IMG/VR virus record: IMGVR_UViG_3300030105_001121
Coordinates: 1-23,507 of that record
DNA length: 23,507 bases
Direction: 5' to 3' (one strand)
Source: a virus
Shown here: positions 1-10,057 of the stretch, one piece after another
Layout of the letters: the number at the start of each line of letters is the position of its first letter
How positions within the stretch are numbered: position 1 is the stretch's first letter
The notes under the pieces: generated by a model
Told to the model about the DNA's origin: nothing
Seen by the model: only the letters and a program-made list of their open reading frames with translations
The model's database searches: none
Translations under genes and position numbers: made by a program

Positions 1-1
1 C

Positions 2-58
2 CTTGTAGCAAGTGGAGCTGGAGCAGCAATATCAACAATAATGAATAAGTGGTTTTAA
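2..58 (+). CDS. C-terminal end of an upstream virion-region gene (5' truncated by window)
   Basis: An open frame enters from the left edge and ends in TAA at 56-58, giving 18 residues ending in NKWF. The tail is small and hydrophobic, with Gly-Ala-Gly-Ala-Ala. It lies 3 nt before the next gene in the same direction, so it is probably the end of another gene in the same late operon. Too little remains to assign a function. Confidence 0.55.
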   Translation, partial: LVASGAGAAISTIMNKWF

Positions 59-61
59 AAA

Positions 62-1555
62 ATGGCAAGATTACCTAATTTACCGATAAGAAGATTTGCA
101 GAAGGAGGAGCTGCTACAGAGGATATAGCTGCCACTACAGGAGGGGCTGGTACTTTTCCCGGAGTTGCAGAAATGGATGAGAACAATGTACCTATTGTAA
201 AACCTTTAAGTGGCTTTACTCCTGATCAAAAAATAGGATTAACAGCTGGAGAAAAACTTACTCCTCAACAAATGTCTTTGCAAACTGGAGAAGATGTGCA
301 AGGTGTTTCTGTAGCCACACAGGCAGCAGCACCTACTATATCAACAGGACAAGCTTCATCAACAGGGTTAGACGTAGCTGTGCCGGGGCAAACAGCTGCT
401 ACTAACTTTAAACAATCAGCTGAAAACTATTCTGCTTATGTAGATCAAAATTCACCTACAGCAACAGCAGCACAGGGAAATTTATCTGCACAGTCTATAA
501 TAGGTGATCCTTCTACTATGGCATACACTAATGCTATACAGGGAACAGTGTCTGACGGGTCTCAGGCTACAGCTGCACAAGGGCAAGTATCCACTTTAGG
601 AACAGTAAAAGGCCAGCTTGAGTCTATGTTTGAAGCTATAAAAACAGGAGATGAATTACCTCCTTGGGCTGCACCTGCTGTACGTAAAGTAAATGCAATC
701 ATGCAACAAAGGGGGCTTGGTGCTTCTTCCATGGCTGCAGCTGCTATAACACAAGCTGTATATGAATCAGCCATACCGATAGCTGCTCAAGATGCTAAAA
801 CATATGCCACTGTAGATTTACAAAATTTAAATAATCAACAACAATCTGCTTTACAAAATGCAACAGTGTATGCTGCTATGGACAAACAAAACCTTGATGC
901 TAGATTACAATCTGCCGTAAACAATGCTCGTTCATTCCTTTCTATAGATGCAGCTAACTTGACAAATGAACAGACAGCACAGACAATTACCCATCAATCA
1001 AACACACAGAAACTGTTTAACGACCAAGCTGCTGAAAATGCTGAAAGACAATTTAATGCTAAATCCAACAATCAAGTTATGGAGTTCTTTTCAGAGCTAG
1101 GTACACAAGTAGAGAATGCTAATGCTACTAGAGTAGCAGCTATGAGACAGTTTAACACAGATCAAGGAAATGCTACAGGAAGATTTGCAGCACAGATGGA
1201 AGATTCTAGACAAAAGTTTAATGCAAACATGTCTGTACAAATAGACCAAAGCAATGCTGATTGGAGAAGAAACATAAATACAGCAAATACTTCTTTAGTA
1301 AATGAAACAAACAGAGTAAACACACAAAACCTATTAGGGCTAGGTGCAACAGCACAAAATCAGATGTGGCAAAGATACAGAGATGAAGCATCTTGGGTTT
1401 TACAAAAAGGAGAATCAGCAGCTGCAAGAGCACATGCTTTTGCTATAACTTCTCAACAGAATGATTTTTCAAGAGAGCAATACGAACAAGAATTTAAAGA
1501 CAATTTGTACTCAGAGATGGGTTCAGCTGTTTTGTTTAAAATATTTGGTATTTAA
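62..1555 (+). CDS. Q/N-rich repeat virion structural protein (497 aa)
   Basis: Probable virion protein. The N-terminus (MARLPNLP, then RRFAEGG) is followed by a low-complexity Ala/Thr/Gln/Gly stretch to about residue 185. Next comes a conserved-looking block at 185-245 with QQRGLGASSMAAAAI. Three tandem 22-residue repeats follow at 251-272, 273-294 and 295-316, each with a (V/M/I)D-x-x-NL core. Residues 317-420 are Asn/Gln-rich with recurring QFN or KFN and the segment IDQSNADWRR; this is probably a long helix or coiled coil. From family memory this resembles a repeat-rich structural protein of marine phages and cyanophages whose exact virion position I cannot assign. The T7 gp14 slot or a fibre-like role is possible. 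The Shine-Dalgarno is weak; the ATG is the first after the upstream stop. Confidence 0.7.
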   Translation: MARLPNLPIRRFAEGGAATEDIAATTGGAGTFPGVAEMDENNVPIVKPLSGFTPDQKIGLTAGEKLTPQQMSLQTGEDVQGVSVATQAAAPTISTGQASSTGLDVAVPGQTAATNFKQSAENYSAYVDQNSPTATAAQGNLSAQSIIGDPSTMAYTNAIQGTVSDGSQATAAQGQVSTLGTVKGQLESMFEAIKTGDELPPWAAPAVRKVNAIMQQRGLGASSMAAAAITQAVYESAIPIAAQDAKTYATVDLQNLNNQQQSALQNATVYAAMDKQNLDARLQSAVNNARSFLSIDAANLTNEQTAQTITHQSNTQKLFNDQAAENAERQFNAKSNNQVMEFFSELGTQVENANATRVAAMRQFNTDQGNATGRFAAQMEDSRQKFNANMSVQIDQSNADWRRNINTANTSLVNETNRVNTQNLLGLGATAQNQMWQRYRDEASWVLQKGESAAARAHAFAITSQQNDFSREQYEQEFKDNLYSEMGSAVLFKIFGI

Positions 1556-1570
1556 TTTAGGAGAAAATAT

Positions 1571-2362
1571 ATGAGTAAGTTATCAGATTTATGGAGAGGT
1601 ATCCAAAGTGGTTTTGATATCAATAAAATGAAAAGAGATCCTTTAGGATCAATTGGTAAAATAGCTGCAATTTATGGAATAGGAGCTAGTGCTTATGGTC
1701 TATATGATCCAGCTGGTGCCCAACGTACTGCTAAATGGATGAAGGGAGGGTTTGGTCTGTATAACACTGGGCCTACGGGTGCTCCTAGGGCTCCTTCAGG
1801 TAAGTATGGTCCGGGAGTAAATAATAGTAGAGCAGCTTATGGAAGTTTTTCTCCTCCTCCTAAATCTTCTTCTTCTAAATCTAAATATGGAGGTTTTCTT
1901 GAAAGGGGAATAAAAAGCATTGGAGATGTAGCATCTAAACCTTTTGATTTAGGATCAGATGTAAGAAAATGGATAAGAGGAGATATTGATTGGAGTACAG
2001 TAAAGAAAAATAACTTTGGTTTTATAGACTCAAAAAGGGCTGGGCAAGCAGCTAATCTTCTAATGGAAGGAAGAGGAAAGGGTGGAGGAGGAAACCCTCG
2101 TGCAAGAAAAACAGTTCAGCACAAAGATTTTAAAGGAAATGTAGGAGCACCTATATCAGCCAGTATTTCAAATTTAAGTGCTGGAAAAACACCTGCTTTT
2201 GCTCCGGGAGGAATAAGTCAAGCTCTTATAACAGGTGGAATTACAGCTGAAACTTTACGAAAATTAGGATACGGAGCAGGATCAGTTTCATCCCGACCAC
2301 AAAATATAAATTTAGCCGACAAAAACACAATTAAAACAACATTAACATCAGCAATAGGATAA
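1571..2362 (+). CDS. Hypothetical virion-associated protein (263 aa)
   Basis: Function not recognised. The protein is basic and rich in Gly, Ser and Lys, with a Pro/Ser/Lys linker (PPPKSSSSKSK) near residue 100. A small hydrophobic Gly/Ala stretch at about 30-45 (IAAIYGIGASAYGLY) could touch membrane. A strong ribosome site (AGGAGA, 8 nt before the ATG) and a 15-nt gap after the preceding gene place it in the same late operon. Its position between the repeat protein and the 696/1640-aa pair suggests a minor virion or ejection component, which is inferred from context only. Confidence 0.6.
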   Translation: MSKLSDLWRGIQSGFDINKMKRDPLGSIGKIAAIYGIGASAYGLYDPAGAQRTAKWMKGGFGLYNTGPTGAPRAPSGKYGPGVNNSRAAYGSFSPPPKSSSSKSKYGGFLERGIKSIGDVASKPFDLGSDVRKWIRGDIDWSTVKKNNFGFIDSKRAGQAANLLMEGRGKGGGGNPRARKTVQHKDFKGNVGAPISASISNLSAGKTPAFAPGGISQALITGGITAETLRKLGYGAGSVSSRPQNINLADKNTIKTTLTSAIG

Positions 2363-2366
2363 AAAT

Positions 2367-2978
2367 ATGCTACTAAAACCAAAAAAAGAAGGATCAGGTG
2401 TTGCACCAAAGGGTTCTGTTGAATCTTTAGATGCCTTTGACCATCCTATTCCCGGACAATCTTTAACAGACGAACCGGGTAAATGGGCTTTTGAAAGACC
2501 TCCAGAATTTTCAGACGTTGATGAGGCTGTGGCTTTTGTTGTAAGTAAAATAGAAAATGATGTTGAAGGAAAACAAGAATTTCAAAAACATATGATGGCA
2601 GGTATGCCTATAGAAAGCATTATAAACACTATATCTTTTGCAGGATTTAGTGATGGGCAATGGAATCCTGATGTAGCAGAAATGATTAAATTACCATTGT
2701 CTGCTTACTTTATGATGATGGCTGACGAAGAAAATATTCCAGCTATTATGTTTAATCAAGATCCAAATAAAGATCAAGGATTATCAGACGATGCAGTTAT
2801 GGCTAGTATGCAAGAAGGTAATCCAGAAGCATATGCTCATCTACAACAGCAAGCAGCTATGCCTCCGATGGAAGAAGAACAAATGATGCCTGAAGAAGGA
2901 TTTTTATCTATGGCTCCAGAAGAAGACCTTATGGAACTTGAACAACAACCGATGATTGAAGGGGAGGGAATGATATAA
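2367..2978 (+). CDS. Acidic conserved phage protein with PIPGQSLT motif (203 aa)
   Basis: Function unknown, but recognisable as a type recurring in marine phage genomes: an N-terminal segment with DHPIPGQSLTDEPGKWAFERPPEF (residues 27-50, read as PIPGQSLT then ERPPEF), followed by a compact helical domain to about residue 145. The C-terminal third is strongly acidic and Met/Glu/Gln-rich (repeated MPPMEEEQMMPEE-like patches). Such acidic tails are seen in chaperone- or scaffold-like phage proteins, but nothing proves that here. It starts 4 nt after the previous stop with AGGA upstream. It ends in TAATG, coupling it to the 696-aa gene. Confidence 0.65.
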   Translation: MLLKPKKEGSGVAPKGSVESLDAFDHPIPGQSLTDEPGKWAFERPPEFSDVDEAVAFVVSKIENDVEGKQEFQKHMMAGMPIESIINTISFAGFSDGQWNPDVAEMIKLPLSAYFMMMADEENIPAIMFNQDPNKDQGLSDDAVMASMQEGNPEAYAHLQQQAAMPPMEEEQMMPEEGFLSMAPEEDLMELEQQPMIEGEGMI

Positions 2979-5068
2979 TGGGTATATCTCCGTTTATGGC
3001 TTTTGCTAAAGGTGCTTTTGAAGGGTACAACGAGATACAAAGAGAAGAAAGAGCAAAGACTTCTGCAATGGATCTAGAAAGATATAAAAAAAATATAACC
3101 CCTGATGATACAAGATATTTTCAAGCTATGGGTAGTCATGGGCCAGTTAATTTATTTCCTTTATCTAAGGCAGGAGACTATACTGAAAAAGAACTTTTTC
3201 GAAATGACATGGCTATAATAGGAGAAAACCTTACTAAAAATAACAGATATTATCAAAATCAACTTGGGATGAGGGTTGCGATTGATGAAGATCCTGTACT
3301 AGCTAATAATGTAGACACACGAGTGCATGGGTATATGCGTAAATGGATGGATGATAATACAAAAGAAATAGGGGGAGAAAATAATAGAATGACACAACTT
3401 CCCTATAGTGATCAAAATGCTTATTTTTATAACCATGATTACTATGGAAATACGTGGGAACAAATAGTAAACACCGGTATGGTAGAAACTTTAGATATGA
3501 AAAACCAACCTCCTAATAGTGTTGCTGTAGTTAGTGTAGATGGAAACGACAATATTAATGCAAGCACTGTTATATACAACAACCAAACAATAGGTAAGAT
3601 ATACGATCCTGACACTCAAACTATGATAGACATGAATCGAAATGTATTTAACAATAAACTTATTCCAAAGCTTAATTCAATAAAAGGCAATAGAAGTGCT
3701 GCAGGTGACATTACTGTAGCTTATGGTGTAAATTCTATTCGTTTTCATACACAACCGGTAATTGTTGCTGATTTACAAGATAATGAGTATTTACAGGACA
3801 GGTTTGCTAATGTACTAAGACCAAATGAACCTGTTACTCATGGCCTTATAATGTCTACCTTTGTTAAAAATCGTGTTGTAGACCCTAGAATGGTAGACAT
3901 ATTTAATAGAAGTGTAACAGGGTACAATGAAGTAGCAATTGATTCTCAAAAGTTATCTTTAACAGATATTTATTATGCTTTTAAGTTAGCTGCACCTGTT
4001 AAAATGGAACAATATTCTCAAGCTGGAAGAACAGTATACACTGATTCAAAAAGTTTTATCAATGCTACATTTAACATAGATTTAGAAAAGTTAACATTAC
4101 GTGCTGATGCAGGAGAAAGTGTTGTAAGAACTGTTGGATACATAAGAGATAATATAAAAACTTTTGAAGATGAAAATGGTTATTTTCCTCCAATTATGCA
4201 AGTATTATCAGGACCTATACAATTTTTTGCTGGCCTATCAGGAGAAGCAGGCCTTGTAGCACAATCTAAAAGTTTTTTTAACACTGTAGGAGACAAGTTT
4301 GAACTAAAAAAAGATGCTAAAATACTTGGTAAATTAGAAAAATATGCTGGAGAAGCTGAGGCTGAGTCAAACGACAGCCCTCTTATAAGTGCTGCTTCAA
4401 CAACTGCTAGACATAGATATTTTAAATATATGTTAGCTTATCAGCTTGCTGTAGCTATTCAAGGAGGCACAGGAGGTAGAACTGTTTCTGACCAAGATGT
4501 AGAAAATATGTTAGAGGCTATAGGAGACACTTTGTTTGCCAATGGAAGAGTTCAATTATCTGTATTAGACACTATAGGATCATTTGCTCAAGATATTGTT
4601 ACTAAAAATCAATTTTGGAAAGACTCAGGTATGTCTGTAGATGCTGCTTATGCTGCTGATGCTATGGATAGATTTATGTATGGAGGTGTTTCTGTAGGTA
4701 AAAAGGTTGGAACTGAACGTACACAATATGCAGGTGCTATGCTAAAAGGAAAACTATCTCAAATTTCACCTAATGAATTAGAAGAAGAAATGTCTGGTTT
4801 AAGAGATCCTGTTTTAAATACTTTGTTAATAGAGAAAGGTATTATTACAGAAGGAGAAAGAGTAAGCTACAGCAGAGGAACAGATTTTAATAAAAATCTA
4901 ACTGATCATATAAAGGTAGATGATAGATTATCTAAAGAAGAATATGAAATGCTTGTAGACAGGCATTATACAGGCACTGTAAAAGCTAATGTTTTACAAT
5001 CATATAAAACTACTAGAGCTTATAGAAATTATTTAATATCACATGATCAGTATAATAAAAAGGATTAA
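2978..5068 (+). CDS. Large virion protein, gp15-like in position (696 aa)
   Basis: Probable internal virion or DNA-ejection protein, by analogy. At 696 aa and directly before a 1640-aa protein, it mirrors the T7 order gp15 (about 750 aa) then gp16 (about 1320 aa). No enzyme motif stands out. The start MGISPFMAFAKGAFEGYNEI is followed by a charged helix, and the rest looks mixed alpha/beta with no signal peptide. The start codon overlaps the upstream stop (TAATG), so the two are translationally coupled. The gp15-like role is inferred from size and order, not from visible homology; a tail-tube or nozzle role is not excluded. Confidence 0.6.
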   Translation: MGISPFMAFAKGAFEGYNEIQREERAKTSAMDLERYKKNITPDDTRYFQAMGSHGPVNLFPLSKAGDYTEKELFRNDMAIIGENLTKNNRYYQNQLGMRVAIDEDPVLANNVDTRVHGYMRKWMDDNTKEIGGENNRMTQLPYSDQNAYFYNHDYYGNTWEQIVNTGMVETLDMKNQPPNSVAVVSVDGNDNINASTVIYNNQTIGKIYDPDTQTMIDMNRNVFNNKLIPKLNSIKGNRSAAGDITVAYGVNSIRFHTQPVIVADLQDNEYLQDRFANVLRPNEPVTHGLIMSTFVKNRVVDPRMVDIFNRSVTGYNEVAIDSQKLSLTDIYYAFKLAAPVKMEQYSQAGRTVYTDSKSFINATFNIDLEKLTLRADAGESVVRTVGYIRDNIKTFEDENGYFPPIMQVLSGPIQFFAGLSGEAGLVAQSKSFFNTVGDKFELKKDAKILGKLEKYAGEAEAESNDSPLISAASTTARHRYFKYMLAYQLAVAIQGGTGGRTVSDQDVENMLEAIGDTLFANGRVQLSVLDTIGSFAQDIVTKNQFWKDSGMSVDAAYAADAMDRFMYGGVSVGKKVGTERTQYAGAMLKGKLSQISPNELEEEMSGLRDPVLNTLLIEKGIITEGERVSYSRGTDFNKNLTDHIKVDDRLSKEEYEMLVDRHYTGTVKANVLQSYKTTRAYRNYLISHDQYNKKD

Positions 5069-5070
5069 AA

Positions 5071-8000
5071 ATGGCTGAACAAACATTAACAGATGGAAAT
5101 AATCAACCAATAGCAAAGGATGATTCAGCTGTGAAAGGAAAAATTCTTGTAGGCAATCCTGCAGAAGGGTTTAGATGGGTAGATGAATCTCAGTACAACA
5201 TGACAGGAGCTGTAGAAGGATTACCTGTAGAGTCTAGTACTATCACCTCTTCATTAAATCAAAAGTACGTTCCTCCAGTAGATATTTATGGTGAGCCTAA
5301 TGTAGCTTTACAAAGAGCACAACAATATGCTGCAAGTAACCCAGAACAAGGTACAGCTATGTTTTCTGCACCAGCAGTACAAGAAAAAATGCGAATACAA
5401 ATTCAGGAAAGAGATAAAGAGATAGAGACTACAGAAAGTTTTGTAGAATCTTTAACTAGAAAACGAGACTATGAAATATTTATGCCAGATGACGTAGAAG
5501 ACAATTTTCTCAAAGATGCAGATGGAAAAATTCGTTATAAAACTGTTACAATAAAACATCCTTGGAAGCCCGGTAAAGAAAGTACAGTGAGTGAACCTAT
5601 ATATAAGAGAGTAGTATTTAGAAATTTTGTAGGATCAGCAGGGGGTGCTGATGAAGGTATGCCTGAAGGTTTTACTTCTCCAGAAAAAGGAGAAGACATT
5701 GTTTTAGATGGAGTAACAAAATCAGAAGCTCAAAGAGCAGCTTTTCTATACACTGATATAATTAAAAAAACAGGAATGACTAGACCTCCTTGGGCTAGAG
5801 GTAGATGGTGGGAACGTATTCCCGGATATACAGAAGAAGGAGTAGGCAGTATGTCTAACACGTCTGGGGAAGACCTTAGTGTAATAGAAGCTCTTTATGG
5901 TACTCCTATAATTGGAGATGTAGTAACAGGAATAACAGCTATTCCTCGTATTCTTTCTGATAAAGGAACTACTAATCTTTTAACATATGCTATGAATAAA
6001 GAAAAAGAATTTACTGATTGGCTTCGTACAGGTGGAGATGAAGAAGGTTATTATCAAGATCAATTAGCTTCAAACAAAAAATTTAAATGGTCAAGAAAGC
6101 TTACGGCAAGACAAGTTAAATACATGTTAGATAAACCTGAAGCTGAAGGCCTTGATAAGTATGTGCATTTATTAGGAGAAAATGTTGCATTTACTCTTGG
6201 TGCTTTAAGGGCTACTAGATTTATAGGAAAATCAAAAGGGTATTTTAAAAAAGTAAATGATCAAGTTTTTAAAAACTATGAAACAAAAATTATAGCAGAT
6301 TTAAAAAAGAATAATATAACACCTACTCGAAAAAGAATTGATGCTGAGTTAGATAAGATAAGTGCAACTCAGTTTCAAGTAGATGCTAATAGTCATATTA
6401 AACGTACAGTTATGGGAGAATTAGATGCTAAAAAATTATCTGGTTTACAAAAATTAGATCTATTCTATAAAAATGCTAAATATAAAACAGGTGCAAGACC
6501 GGGTATTTTTGCTAGAGATACAGTACTTCAAGAAGGCACATTTACGTATGGTCAATTGTGGGGTCAGGATATAAGTGGAGATGATAGTTTTTTTACTCCA
6601 ATGGGATTAGGTTTAGGATTTGCTGTTGCTACTCCAAGTGTATTAAACATTGCTATTAGAACGGGTCAATTCATAGGATTACTAGGTATAGATGTTATTG
6701 ATGATGGTTTAAGTTTATTAGGTACACATTGGGAATTTGGCAATAAAATGGCTAAGGCAATATCAGAGTCAGGAGATAGTGGCTTTTTACAAAACCTATT
6801 AGTACAGAAAAAAATAACATCAAAACAATATAAAAGTGGATTAAAATTTTTTACAGCATTACAAGACATGCCTGTTCAATTTAGAGACAAAGCTATACAA
6901 TCTTTAAAAAATACATCTAAAATTAAACAAGAATTAGATGGTATTGTAAGATCTTTATCTACACAAGGTTTAGATGGTAAACCATTAAAAGTTGGACAAA
7001 GTTTAAAAGACAGTAAATTTTCTCAACAATTTAAAATAGATCCTAATTTATCTGATGAAGTAAATTTAGATAATGTTTTGAAAAGCTTTAATCAATCACT
7101 AGGGCAATCATTAGAATTAAAACTTATGACTCAGGCTGAGGCTGGTTTAATACAGCAGACTGAAGCAGGCCTTACATTAGATTATAATTTTTTAATGGCT
7201 GCAAAGTTACAAGAAGATAAATTTATAACAGCTACAAATTTAAATAAACTTTTAGATTCATTAAATGCTGTATATCCAAAAAATTTAGTTTCAAAAGAAT
7301 TAGAAAGTTTTATGAAAGAAGCAAAAACTCAAATAAATTCTGTAATGGGAGAGTCTGCAGAGAATATAAAAATAATAAAAAATGTAGGAGCACATGCTTT
7401 AGCAACAGCAATATTAAATAATTCTACAGATGTGGCTAGGCTTGATGCTTTAGTAGATAATTACGCAAGCCTAGAGATACTAGAGTTAAAAATGGGTGGT
7501 GCAACTATAGAAGATATAGCTAAAGTACAGAAAGAAGCATCTAGAGATAAGTACATAATACGTAGAGATATTATTGCAAAAGAAATGAAAGCTACTCATT
7601 CTAAAGATGCAAATATATTTACTGCTTCTGAGAGTAGTGGTGCATTATATGTTAATTCTTGGGAAGATATAAAATCAATTGCTAGTAAAAAATATGATGC
7701 TGCATTTGAAGGGATTGATGATGCTATATCTGAAGATGCTTACCCTCTTCTTAAAGAATTAGTAGAAGAAACAAAAGCAAGTCCTTCTGAATTATTTACA
7801 GGAGAAGCAGCCACGGACGTAGGAGCTGTATTAAATAGGATTATAGATCCTGTAGTAAATAAAAGAATGGGTCAATTTTATTCTACTCTTGTAGGAAAAG
7901 AAATAGACGGTTTAACTTTTAAAAATGCTGATGAAGTTAAAAACTTTTTTGAAACAGAAATTTTTCCTGACCTTGGAGCATACTCAGGTTTACAAAAATT

Positions 8001-9993
8001 TGAAAAGGTTAAAGAAAAACTACCTGCAATTTTAGATGAATTAGGTATAGACATAGGAGAGTTTGGTTTACAGCTTCGTATGGATGATTTTGATAATCTT
8101 GTACAAGGAATAAATAGTAGGATTTATTCAAAGATAGGTAGTAATAGTTACATTAGTTCTGATCCTGCAACAACTAATCAAGTTAGAAAATTAGTTTCTA
8201 TAAAAAGTATTCTTGATCAACGGTTAACAGACGGTGAAAATTTTATAAAAACAGAATATAAAAACAATTGGAAATTATACCAAGAAGCAAAAGCTTTTTA
8301 TGCAGACAATGCAGTTGCAGTTTTGTATCAAAACGATTTTACTGATTGGGTAATGAAAGTTGACTCTCCGGGAAAAGGAAAAGTATCTGCAAATAACCCG
8401 ACTGGGTATAAACATTCCAACTCTTTAAAAGGATCAGGAACTAAAGATGGGTTTTTAGATTACGTATGGAAATCATTTCAAGAAGATCCTGATAGAGCTA
8501 TGAAAAATGTAAACAAAACTTTTGGTGTTTGGGATGGTGTGAAAGGTAGTGATAACTTTATTCCTGTAACAGATGAAATGATTACAAAAGCAGAGATGGG
8601 ATCATCAGGTTTCAATGCTGATGAATTAAGAACAATAAAACTTAGAAGAGAAACTTTTTCTTCAAACCTTATGGATTACTACGTAGGAAAATTTCAAGAT
8701 AATGTAGCAAAAGCTGGAGAACAAGCAGGTATTCCTAGAAGTGAGCTTAAAAGAGTAGCTTTGATAGATGAACTTACTGGCAAAAAAACAGGTGAGACTG
8801 TTATAGATTGGGATCATTATATAGATGCTATAGATAGTGTTAGAGCAGGAGACGAATCTGCAGATATTGTATATCTAGGTTTAAAAGCACAAAGGCAGTT
8901 ATTTACAGATGCTAAAGTATTAGACGATATGAACTCTGATATTTTTAATTCAACAAATGCTTTACAGTTAAGAAAAAAATTAGATGCAGTTGATTTTAAA
9001 AATAAACAAATAACAAAAAAATTAAAAGATTCTGATCAAGCTATAAAACAATCTCAGAAAAACTTAACTAATGTAGAGACTATTGTAAGGCATCAAGGTA
9101 TAATAGAAAAAGCTGTGCAGGACATAACTGGTGGGGCAGGCAATGTAGATAACTTGTTTGACTATTTTATAGAAGCAGCTCCGGGAGCAGATAGAATACA
9201 GAAATTAAAAGACTTTTTAGTTTTTGGAAAAGTATCTGAAGAGATAAGAATACCAATAGGTCCTAGAGGAACTAAAACAATAGGTAAAGACTATAAAACT
9301 TTAACCGGTGGTAAAATGACAGAAAAAGCATTTGATGCAGCTATGTCAAAAATTATTGCAGCTGGTATTAGAAGGGCTTCTACATCTCAGATTTCTAAAG
9401 CAAACAATGTGAATATAGGGATTGGAAGAATTAGAAGACAAGATAGTAATTTACAAACAGTTACTGACCATGTAGCTATGATGAGAATTTTAGAAGAAAA
9501 TGAAAAAGCCTTATCTCCGTATATAAATATGAAAGCTATGAAAGTAATTGCTAGTATGGGGTTAGTATTAGATCCTACAGCTACATCAGGTGGAATAAAT
9601 CTTGCATCTAGTGGAGGCTTGGCTAAATTTACTCCAGCTTCTTGGATTAGTAGATTCTATGCAGCCCAATCTGGAAGAACATCTTACAGGTACATTGGTG
9701 CAGAAGCTATGGTAGCTGCTTTATTACGAAATAGACATAGTGTAACTTTAGCTCTATTAGAAAATAAAGGGGCCCAAGAAGCTTTAGCTGAAATGCTTAT
9801 TACAGGAAGAGTACCTCACCAGATGATTGGTCATGCAACATATGCTTGGCTACCAGACTTAGTGGCTAGATCTGCACAGATAATTGATATAGGAGATACT
9901 ATATATACAAAAGCAGTAGAGGCTGAAGATTATAGAGGCAGTAGAACAAATCCTACAGAAGAACAAATGAGAGATTTACGCATGTTAAATTAA
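5071..9993 (+). CDS. Giant virion protein, gp16-like DNA-ejection candidate (1640 aa)
   Basis: Largest gene in the window (4.9 kb), probably an internal virion protein released with the DNA. Mostly alpha-helical and Lys/Glu/Asp-rich. Hydrophobic Gly-rich segments at about 270-295 (around IIGDVVTGITAIP) and 507-545 (from FFTPMGLGLGF to LSLLG) could insert in membrane. A long helical middle runs from about 560 to 1400. The C-terminal domain (about 1480-1640, with FTPASWISRFYAAQSGRTS and YIGAEAMVAALL) resembles C-terminal segments I associate with large phage ejection proteins. I see no N-terminal lytic transglycosylase motif of the kind found in T7 gp16. It begins 2 nt after the preceding stop, with AAAGGA as ribosome site. 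It is the last large gene before the small late genes. Confidence 0.65.
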   Translation: MAEQTLTDGNNQPIAKDDSAVKGKILVGNPAEGFRWVDESQYNMTGAVEGLPVESSTITSSLNQKYVPPVDIYGEPNVALQRAQQYAASNPEQGTAMFSAPAVQEKMRIQIQERDKEIETTESFVESLTRKRDYEIFMPDDVEDNFLKDADGKIRYKTVTIKHPWKPGKESTVSEPIYKRVVFRNFVGSAGGADEGMPEGFTSPEKGEDIVLDGVTKSEAQRAAFLYTDIIKKTGMTRPPWARGRWWERIPGYTEEGVGSMSNTSGEDLSVIEALYGTPIIGDVVTGITAIPRILSDKGTTNLLTYAMNKEKEFTDWLRTGGDEEGYYQDQLASNKKFKWSRKLTARQVKYMLDKPEAEGLDKYVHLLGENVAFTLGALRATRFIGKSKGYFKKVNDQVFKNYETKIIADLKKNNITPTRKRIDAELDKISATQFQVDANSHIKRTVMGELDAKKLSGLQKLDLFYKNAKYKTGARPGIFARDTVLQEGTFTYGQLWGQDISGDDSFFTPMGLGLGFAVATPSVLNIAIRTGQFIGLLGIDVIDDGLSLLGTHWEFGNKMAKAISESGDSGFLQNLLVQKKITSKQYKSGLKFFTALQDMPVQFRDKAIQSLKNTSKIKQELDGIVRSLSTQGLDGKPLKVGQSLKDSKFSQQFKIDPNLSDEVNLDNVLKSFNQSLGQSLELKLMTQAEAGLIQQTEAGLTLDYNFLMAAKLQEDKFITATNLNKLLDSLNAVYPKNLVSKELESFMKEAKTQINSVMGESAENIKIIKNVGAHALATAILNNSTDVARLDALVDNYASLEILELKMGGATIEDIAKVQKEASRDKYIIRRDIIAKEMKATHSKDANIFTASESSGALYVNSWEDIKSIASKKYDAAFEGIDDAISEDAYPLLKELVEETKASPSELFTGEAATDVGAVLNRIIDPVVNKRMGQFYSTLVGKEIDGLTFKNADEVKNFFETEIFPDLGAYSGLQKFEKVKEKLPAILDELGIDIGEFGLQLRMDDFDNLVQGINSRIYSKIGSNSYISSDPATTNQVRKLVSIKSILDQRLTDGENFIKTEYKNNWKLYQEAKAFYADNAVAVLYQNDFTDWVMKVDSPGKGKVSANNPTGYKHSNSLKGSGTKDGFLDYVWKSFQEDPDRAMKNVNKTFGVWDGVKGSDNFIPVTDEMITKAEMGSSGFNADELRTIKLRRETFSSNLMDYYVGKFQDNVAKAGEQAGIPRSELKRVALIDELTGKKTGETVIDWDHYIDAIDSVRAGDESADIVYLGLKAQRQLFTDAKVLDDMNSDIFNSTNALQLRKKLDAVDFKNKQITKKLKDSDQAIKQSQKNLTNVETIVRHQGIIEKAVQDITGGAGNVDNLFDYFIEAAPGADRIQKLKDFLVFGKVSEEIRIPIGPRGTKTIGKDYKTLTGGKMTEKAFDAAMSKIIAAGIRRASTSQISKANNVNIGIGRIRRQDSNLQTVTDHVAMMRILEENEKALSPYINMKAMKVIASMGLVLDPTATSGGINLASSGGLAKFTPASWISRFYAAQSGRTSYRYIGAEAMVAALLRNRHSVTLALLENKGAQEALAEMLITGRVPHQMIGHATYAWLPDLVARSAQIIDIGDTIYTKAVEAEDYRGSRTNPTEEQMRDLRMLN

Positions 9994-10057
9994 AGAGGCT
10001 CAAAGTAAGAGCATAAAATAAGTAACTTCCAACAACAACTTATAAAGGAGTAAAATA

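Noticed and set aside
9994-10057. GCTC/GAGC stem after the 1640-aa gene as a terminator
   Set aside because: Only 4 bp with no T tract, and the holin-like gene follows in the same direction.
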